Positions 56,379-64,000 of a stretch of DNA of 64,000 bases are shown piece after piece; the first letter of the stretch is position 1; the number at the start of each line of letters is the position of its first letter. Under the pieces are notes generated by a model, which saw only the letters and a list, made by a program, of their open reading frames with translations, was not told the origin of the DNA and did no database searches. A program made the translations under genes and the position numbers. This DNA is from Strigamia acuminata (taxonomy: Eukaryota > Arthropoda > Chilopoda > Geophilomorpha > Linotaeniidae): contig CASHSZ010000022.1 of NCBI GenBank assembly GCA_949358305.1, forward strand, positions 1 through 64,000, read 5' to 3'.

Positions 56379-59105
56379 ATTATTCCATTTTGGATGAAAA
56401 ACGGCCCTTTTGGATGAAAAACGGCCATTTTGGATGAAAAACGGCTAAAAATGACCATTTTTCTATGAAAAATGGGTAAAAATGGCTAAAAATGGCTATT
56501 TGATTGAATGACAACGCCAAAAAACGCCCAAGAACGCCCGCAAATGCCTAAAAATGCCTAAAAACGCCCCAAAACGCAAAATGACAATGCAACTTGAGGC
56601 AAAAAACATGAGAACACAATTGTAAACGTTACAAAAGTTGAAACAAAAATAAACAATTAATGTTTTGCCTCGAGTTGCACGATTTTCAGGCGTTTTGGAG
56701 TATTTTTTGGCGTTCTCAGGCGTACTCGCGCGTACACGTCACTGCCGAGTAAAAAAAACATACTTATTTCTTCAAGAGTTAAAAAGGAAGTAACCCTAAT
56801 CAGGAAAAAAAATGCAAAAACAATGGCTTGCCTCGAACAAACGCCAGAAGTGAGGCGAGATGTTGTTTGCTTTATTTATTAAATCAAATTAGGCGTTGCT
56901 AATTCACCTGTATCTCTTAGTTCGACGTAAGAACACGCGCTTTTTTTAAAATGAAAGCCCAAGTTGGGTTTCATAAACGTACCGTATTGCCTTGAATAAA
57001 AGCCGGGGTGTTTATTAATTTTTAAGACCAGAAACGAGGCGAGATCACGACTCAAGATTAAGCGAGAAGAAATAAACGTGTTTCTTCTAAAGGAAGTAAC
57101 CCTAATCAGGAAAAACTTACATAAACAATGGTTTGCCTTGAATAAACGCCGGGGCGTTTATAAATTTTCAAGACGGGAGGCAAGGTGAGATGATGATGCG
57201 GTGCGACGCGAATAAAAGCCCAAGTTGGGTGTTGCCTCGAATAAACGCCGGGGCGTTTATTAATTTTCAAAACCGGAAATGAGGCGAGATCAAAACGCCA
57301 TTGAAACGTTACATTTTAATAACGTTTCAACGATAAAAACGGCCATTTTTGATTAAAAAAACGACTAAAAATGGCCATTTTACTATAAAAACGGTGAAAA
57401 AAAAACATTTTTACTCTGAAAAATGGCTAAAAATGGCCATTTTGACGAAAAACGGCCATTTTTACTACGGAAAATGCTAAAATTGGCCACTTGAGTGAGT
57501 GACAACGCCAAAAAACGCCTGCGAACGCCTGCGAACACATAAAAACACTCCAAAACGCCAGATGACAATGCAACTTGAGGCAAAAAACATGAGAACACAA
57601 TTTTAAACGTCACAAAAGTTGAAATAAAGATGAAAAATTAATGTTTTGCCTCGAGTTGCGCGATTTTCAGGCGTTTTTGAGCGTTTTTTAGCATTTTTTG
57701 GCGTTCTCAGGCGTGCTCGTGTGTACACGTCACTGCCGAAGAAAAAAACAAACTTATTTCTTTTAGTTAAAATGTATTTCAAGCTTTAACAGGGGTTTAA
57801 ACAGAAAATGACATCATTTTTAGTTTAAAATTGAAGTAAAACACAAAATATTTTAGTTTTTGAATGCAACTGATCCACGTTATGTCAAATGTTTCCATTA
57901 CTTCTTGAAAGCCAAAAAATTTGAAAATTTAGCTAATTTCAGCATGTATTTGTAGCTAGTTTTGATTTGAATACACACTGTAATGTTTTGCCTCGAGTTG
58001 CGCGATTTTCAGGCGTTTTGGGACGTTTTGGAGCAAAAAAAACAAACTTAATTCTTCAAGAGTTAAAAAGGAAGTAATCCTAATCAGGAAAAGCCCACAA
58101 AAAACAATGCAAGATCACGCGGTACGACGCACGGACTCCCAGCGCACGGAATGCACGGACTTTCTGTGGACTTCCCGTGCACGGAAGACCGGCGCGGACA
58201 TTTCCATTGGAGACCAGCGCAGAATTACCTACAGGCAATTCCGAATCAAAGGCTTCTTTATGGTTTATACATTACTTTGCAGTAGGTATGCCTGGCCTTG
58301 ATTTGAAAGTGCAGTAAATTCTGCTGAATGCAGTGTTTTAAACTCGCAGCAATTGCGATGGTGCCAACTATTGGAAAATAAATTTAAAATGTAAAACCAA
58401 AGAATTTGTAAAAAAAATTTGTTTTAATCAATTGCAATAATGATATTCTACTTAATTGTTGGATTATGAAACGTGAAACCAATCCCATGATTAGGAAATA
58501 TAAATTTTATTAAATTCATCGTGTATCTCACATCTCACATTCACTGCCATTTACTTAGTGTCATCCAAAAATCAGGTTTTATCAAATCCTGAGGTTATTC
58601 TAGTACGTCTTAACTGCCCGGCAGGTCGCGCAACCTGTGGAGCAACAATTGATGTAAATAGTGCAAGCAGCACGCACGGGAAAGTGCGCACTGATGGGTC
58701 CATGCCAGTGCAAGTACATTGGGTAATGTATTATTGCGAGCGCGCGTGTTTTCACACGATTACAATGTGCTGATTAAACCAACAGCATTATAGAAGCATT
58801 ATAGACTGATTATATTGTATAATTTTTATTTTAACAAAACCCTGAATTTCATTTCTAATCGGTTTTTTTTTTATTGACGCGCACAGAAGCGTTGTAGCAT
58901 GTTCACACAATGTGGAATTTGCAAATTTGAGAAAGCGGCTTTCCCAAGGTTGATAAAACGCGCGCGATCGTGCGGAATATACAAATAAGTGAAATCCGCA
59001 AAATCAGCCATGAGACTGCGAACAGGGGGTCAAGGTATAGGCCGCCGTAATGTTAAAAATAGGGTCCCTTTCGCACTCCGAGAAATCCGCATGCGCGCCA
59101 TAAGG

Positions 59106-60267
59106 ATACAACGCGTATACGAGCGAGTGGAAATCATCGACCATCTCGAATACGACTCGAATTCGATTCGTATTCGATTCGAATACGATTCGAATTCGAT
59201 TCGAATACGAATACGATCGAAATACGAACTCGTAACAACTCGAATACGAATCAAAGTCCGGGAAACAAAAATCGACCATCTCGTATACGATTCGAAAGCG
59301 AATCGAATACGATTTCGCGTTGAAGAAGGGCAAAACTCGTACTCGACTCGAAAACGAGTCGAATACGATTTCGCGTTGAAGAAGGGCAAAACTCGTACTC
59401 GACTCGAAAACGAGTCGAATACGATTTCGCGTTGAAGAAGGGCAAAATTCGTACTCGACTCGAAAACGAGTCGAATACGATTTCGCGTTGAAGAAGGGCA
59501 AAACTCGTACTCGACTCGAAAACGAGTCGAATACGATTTCGCGTTGAAGAAGGGCAAAACTCGTACTCGACTCGAAAACGAGTCGAATACGATTTCGCGT
59601 TGAAGAAGGGCAAAATTCGTACTCGACTCGAAAACGAGTCGAATACGATTTCGCGTTGAAGAAGGACAAAATTCGCATTCGACTCGAAAACGAGTCGAAT
59701 ACGAATTCGCATTCGACTCGAAAACGAGTCGAATACGATTTCGCGTTGAAGAAGGGCAAAATTCGCATTCGACTCGAAAACGAGTCGAATACGATTTCGC
59801 GTTGAAGAAGGGCAAAATTCGTACTCGACTAGAAAGCGAGTCGAATACGATTTCGCGTTGAAGAAGGGCAAAATTCGTACTCGACTAGAAAGCGAGTCGA
59901 ATACGATTTCGCGTTGAAAAAGGGAAAAACTCGTACGCGATTCAGTGAAACTAAATTTACATGTGCGCGTTGACGCGCGCGATTCGTGTGTTCTACGTGA
60001 GTAAATAGAGTGCGCGTCACATATGAATACAAAATGTCGACCATGCGTCGCCACGATGCCAGTGGACGAATTCTGCGAATTCGTGCAAACGCAGAAAGTT
60101 AAAAATATTCAAATTTGACGCCCACGATGACTCGTTCGTAGTAGACGCCTCCACAACTGCTTTTGAAAAGAATTTGATAAATGTTTGGAAATAATATTTA
60201 GGATTTTCTTTAATCATATCAGGAAACTGAAAACAGAAATAAAGTTTATACATTGGAAATTTTTTAT
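59106..60267 (-). repeat. Mirror of 37,550-38,711 (half P block, 56-bp array, exon-like stretch)
   Basis: Positions pair with the left arm at sum 97,817. It contains only part of a P stem (59,106-~59,300, no loop), then ~11 inverted 56-bp units to ~59,930, then the mirror of the exon-like stretch (60,017-60,226). Confidence 0.9.
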
Positions 60268-60619
60268 CCTTTTCGCGGATTGGCGTCCGCGAAATCCGCA
60301 TTTCGGGGGAGACTATTCTGCGGATTCCGGGTGGACCAAACTCTTCCGAAAAATGTCCGGGGTGGTGTTGGGAGTGTCGATAGACTGTTTTGTGTCAAGG
60401 TTGCCAATTTTCATGTAAGTATTGGAAGGTTCATTTCTGTGCATTCTCATATATTTTTTTTCACAGGAGCAATGAGGCGCGATAAAGGGGGATCAAGCGA
60501 GAGTGAAAAAGATAAACTTGTTTACGTCTCAAATGCGCGTTCGCGATGGAATACGAACTTGGAATCGACTCCAATACGCGTTCGCGTCGCATACGAACGC
60601 ATTTACAACTCGTTTTCGA
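60268..60619 (+). repeat. R' flank, mirror copy
   Basis: Mirror of 37,198-37,549. It includes the mini-intron-like GTAAGTATTGG … TTTCACAG segment at ~60,414-60,466. Confidence 0.8.
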
Positions 60620-63600
60620 CTTTGATTAAAAAGGAACAAATATGATTAAAAATCAACAAAAATATACAAAACTTGATAAGAAATGTATAAACATTGATTA
60701 GAAATCGACAAAAATCGACTGAAATCTGACAATAATCGAATAAAATCGGACAATAATCAATTCAGAATGACAAATAACAATTACAATTGGTAAAAATTGA
60801 CCAAAAATACAGAAAAATCGATTAAAAACCAGCAAAAACAAACAGAAAACGATTAAATCAATTAAAAATCAACAAATAACCAAAATTGCCCTCAACACAC
60901 CCCAACAACCTTCCACCACTCAAATTACACCGGAAAAAAACAAATTCAAACCGAAAAATCAACAAAGAATGCCAAAAAAAATATTGCAAACAAAGAGATA
61001 AGATCAATTCTCGAGGCAAATTCTCACCACAAAACAACGCATCGCCGCCGACATCAACTTTTTAAATTTGAGAAACTCGCGTTTTTACGTGTACCGGTGC
61101 AGTACCGGGACCGCGGTACTTGTACTGCGGTATACATTTAAGTGTACAGTGCACAACACTACTGTTTATTTTTAATGATCCAATAAATAAAATTTGAAAC
61201 AAAGTTGAGTGGAATTGTACGTTTCTCGTATATTAAAGTTTTTATTTTTTAATTTTTTTTGTTCCATACTAGAATGGCGATTCGATACTTTTGTAGCTCG
61301 AATTCACTGATATAAACGTGGTCGGTTTTCATCACGCGTCAATGCGCTCGTGCAATAGTATAGGCGCGCATGGCTTGATGCGCACAAAACTTGCAAAACT
61401 TGCACGGAATTTGGTCAATTTTTGACAAATTTCAGCAGATTTTTGCCTATATTTGACAAATTTCCACTGATTTTTGACAATATTTGACCCAACAACTGCG
61501 CCACGTTCCAGGCGCCGGTTTAGGCATTTTAGACCCGTTTTAGACCGTTTTAGATGGCGAAAACGTTCTCTCCATCATTTTCTACCCCTGGGTGAGGTTT
61601 TCAGCGTTCATGATTGATGAAAAAGCTGTTTTCTAACTAGCTGTCCCATTGCTAGTTTTGGCGTCAGGTTTTAGCAACCTTCCGATCCGACTCTGTCGTC
61701 TGCACGACCTCCAAGACTGTTTTAGGGTTAATTTGAGTCAAATAATTCATTCTGGGGGTTGTTTTGGGTTTTTTACAAGTGTGTTTTTGTAGTTTTTATT
61801 GGTTTCAAACATTGTCAATTCTTTATACAAGTGTAACTTTCATTTCTCTGTATTTTGAGAACTTTGCATTGCAGCAAAGTTCATTTCTTGCCCCTTAATT
61901 ATTGTGTAATTGTTGGTTTTGAAGCCCGTTTTTTAACAATAACTTTATTTGAAGTGCCTATTGTTTCAGGCACGTGCTTCCACGTGCCTTTTATTGTTGA
62001 GCAATTTCTTGGGCAGTTGCGCTCCTGTTGCTAGCATTGCCGCGCGTTCTCCGCGCGCGTACTCGCGTTTCGCATCACACACATTCGGATTCGATGGCCT
62101 ATCGCGGCGGCACATTGTGTGGCATAGCGCGGCACGTTGCAATTGCTAATGCTACGGTCGACGGCGATTCGCATGCGCTATCCGCTGCATCAAACCCCAA
62201 ATACCGATAAAAAATCGCTGAAAACACTAATCCCGACCCAAAAACCGCCAAAATTACCCTCAACACACGCAACAACCTTCCACCACTTAAATTACACCGG
62301 AAAAAAACAATTTCAAACCGAAAAATCAACAAAAAAGGCCAAAAAAATATTGCAAACAAAGAGAAAAGATCAATTATCGAGGCAAATCCCCACCACAAAA
62401 CAACGCATCGCCGGTATACACTTAAGCGTACAGTGCACAACACTACTGTTTATTTTCAATGATCCAATAAATAAAATTTGAAACAAAGTTGAGTGGAATT
62501 GTACGTTTCTTGTATATTAAAGTTTTTATTTTGTTTGTTTACACTTAATTTTTTTTTTCCATCATAGAATGGCGACTCGATACTTTTGTAGCTCGAATTC
62601 ACTTCGTAAACGTGGTCGGTGTTCATCACGCGTCAATGCGCTCGTGCAATAGTATAGGCGCGCATACAATTTGATGCGCGCAAAACTTGCAAAACTTGCA
62701 CGGAATTTGGGCAATTTTTGACAAATTTCAGCAGATTTTTGCCTGTATTTGACAAATTTCAGAAGATTTTTGCCTATATTTGACAAATTTCAGAAGATTT
62801 CCTCAATCCTCAAACATTTGCTGAAATTTCTCATAAAATTTCTAAAATTAATTGAAATTTGTCTGAAATTTGTCTGGAATTTGTCAAATATTGTCAAAAA
62901 TCCGTGGAAATTTGTCAAATACTGGCAAAAATCCATGTAAATTTGTCAAAAATTGCCATAATTCGGTGCAAATTGTGTTAGATATTGGAAAAATTTATTT
63001 TAACGCTTCCAACGCGCCAGTAAATCGCGCGTGCACACGCATGGATTTTTCGTCATAGTTGGATGCGCGCAAACCTCACGTAACTTGCGCCAAAATTTGG
63101 CAATTTTTGACAAATTTCAGCAGATTTTTGCCAGTATTTGACAAATTTCCACTGATTTTTGACAATATTTGACCCAACAACTGCGCCACGTTCCAGGCGC
63201 CGGTTTAGGCATTTTAGACCCGTTTTAGACCGTTTTAGATGGCGAAAACGTTCTCTCCATCATTTTCTACCCCTGGGTGAGGTTTTCAGCGTTCATGATT
63301 GATGAAAAAGCTGTTTTCTAACTAGCTGTCCCATTGCTAGTTTTGGCGTCAGGTTTTAGCAACCTTCCGATCCGACTCTGTCGTCTGCACGACCTCCAAG
63401 ACTGTTTTAGGGTTAATTTGAGTCAAATAATTCATTCTGGGGGTTGTTTTGGGTTTTTTACAAGTGTGTTTTTGTAGTTTTTATTGGTTTCAAACATTGT
63501 CAATTCTTTATACAAGTGTAACTTTCATTTCTCTGTATTTTGAGAACTTTGCATTGCAGCAAAGTTCATTTCTTGCCCCTTAATTATTGTGTAATTGTTG

Positions 63601-64000
63601 GTTTTCAAGCCCGTTTTTTAACAATAACTTTATTTGAAGTGCCTATTGTTTCAGGCACGTGCTTCCACGTGCCTTTTATTGTTGAGCAATTTCTTGGGCA
63701 GTTGCGCTCCTGTTGCTAGCATTGCCGCGCGTTCTCCGCGCGTGTACTCGCGCGTTTCGCATCACACACATTCGGGTTCGATGGCCTATCGCGGCGGCAC
63801 ATTGTGTGGCATAGCGCGGCACGTTGCAATTACGTGACGTGGCACGTTGCTGTTACGTGACGCGATAGCCAGTATTTAAGCAGGGGATTCCATCATCGTT
63901 TACACAAATGCGCATTGCAACGTGGAGGCGCATTCGAGTCCTTTTCCCAAGCGAAATCGTATTCGATTCGCTTTCGAATCGAATACGAGTTTTGTCCTTT
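60620..64000 (-). repeat. Mirror of the 1,685-bp tandem region, one unit fewer
   Basis: 60,620-~61,925 pairs with ~35,890-37,197 (sum 97,817). From ~62,115 to the edge it pairs with 32,132-~34,017 (sum 96,132), so one 1,685-bp unit is missing. Diagnostic bases (GAAGCCCG at 61,921 as in unit 3; CACGTTGCAATTGC at ~62,130 as in unit 2) place the switch between ~61,925 and ~62,115. The palindrome is still paired at base 64,000. Confidence 0.88.

Larger units (their letters stand above)
50207..59105 (+). repeat. Segment S, copy C (direct)
   Basis: Direct copy of A (offset ~33,915) and mirror of B. It ends at CGCGCCATAAGG (59,105), where ATACAACGCG of a P stem follows directly instead of TTAA. Contents as in copy A: LTR-like block ~55,706-56,378, MITE 52,220-52,611 and GCCTCGAATAAACG modules. 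No coding sequence is supported. Confidence 0.92.

Overview
The window looks like repeat-rich chromosomal DNA of an invertebrate animal. This rests on a BEL/Pao retrotransposon fragment (a metazoan group), Ty1/copia fragments, an animal-type Polinton/Maverick element with protein-primed PolB, a hAT-type MITE with a clean 8-bp target duplication, and intron-like GT..AG signals. I see no bacterial operons, ribosome binding sites, rRNA or tRNA genes, and no CRISPR array. I cannot name the species.

Layout. 1-1,234: an LTR joined to a copia-type Gag remnant (minus strand). 2,173-3,720: decayed BEL/Pao Gag-protease (minus). 3,885-4,330: AT-rich DNA with a 64-bp tandem repeat. 4,393-12,920: a partial Polinton. 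PolB is on the plus strand; a coiled-coil fibre-like protein, an adenovirus-type cysteine protease and a small basic core-like protein are on the minus strand. PolB is split by a 2,255-bp long-TIR transposon (7,080-9,334) flanked by TA duplications. At 12,925 the Polinton stops abruptly and non-coding repeat DNA fills the rest, apart from a copia fragment at 25,191-28,262.

The repeat DNA has a few recurring parts. R is a ~360-bp terminal flank. There are arrays of a 56-bp hairpin unit. P is a ~190-bp-stem hairpin with a constant 77-nt loop; 12 loops were counted, in 551-bp and 612-bp tandem arrays and singly. S is an ~8.9-kb segment present three times: A at 16,295-25,190, B inverted at 40,492-49,391, and C at 50,207-59,105. 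S carries the same hAT MITE and the same LTR in every copy. Its first ~1.7 kb also forms a 1,685-bp tandem repeat at 32,303-36,700.

From about 32,130 to the right edge the window is one very large inverted duplication folded on a single P loop (49,761-49,837). The right arm lacks two pieces present in the left arm, 1,780 bp (38,712-40,491) and one 1,685-bp tandem unit. The B and C arms are almost identical; I found one substitution and one 1-nt indel. This is therefore either a very recent rearrangement or an assembly/read fold-back artefact.

No intact host gene is supported. The many Arg/Ile/Ser-rich open frames in the hairpin arrays are by-products of stop-free CGTATACGA/TCGAATACG words.
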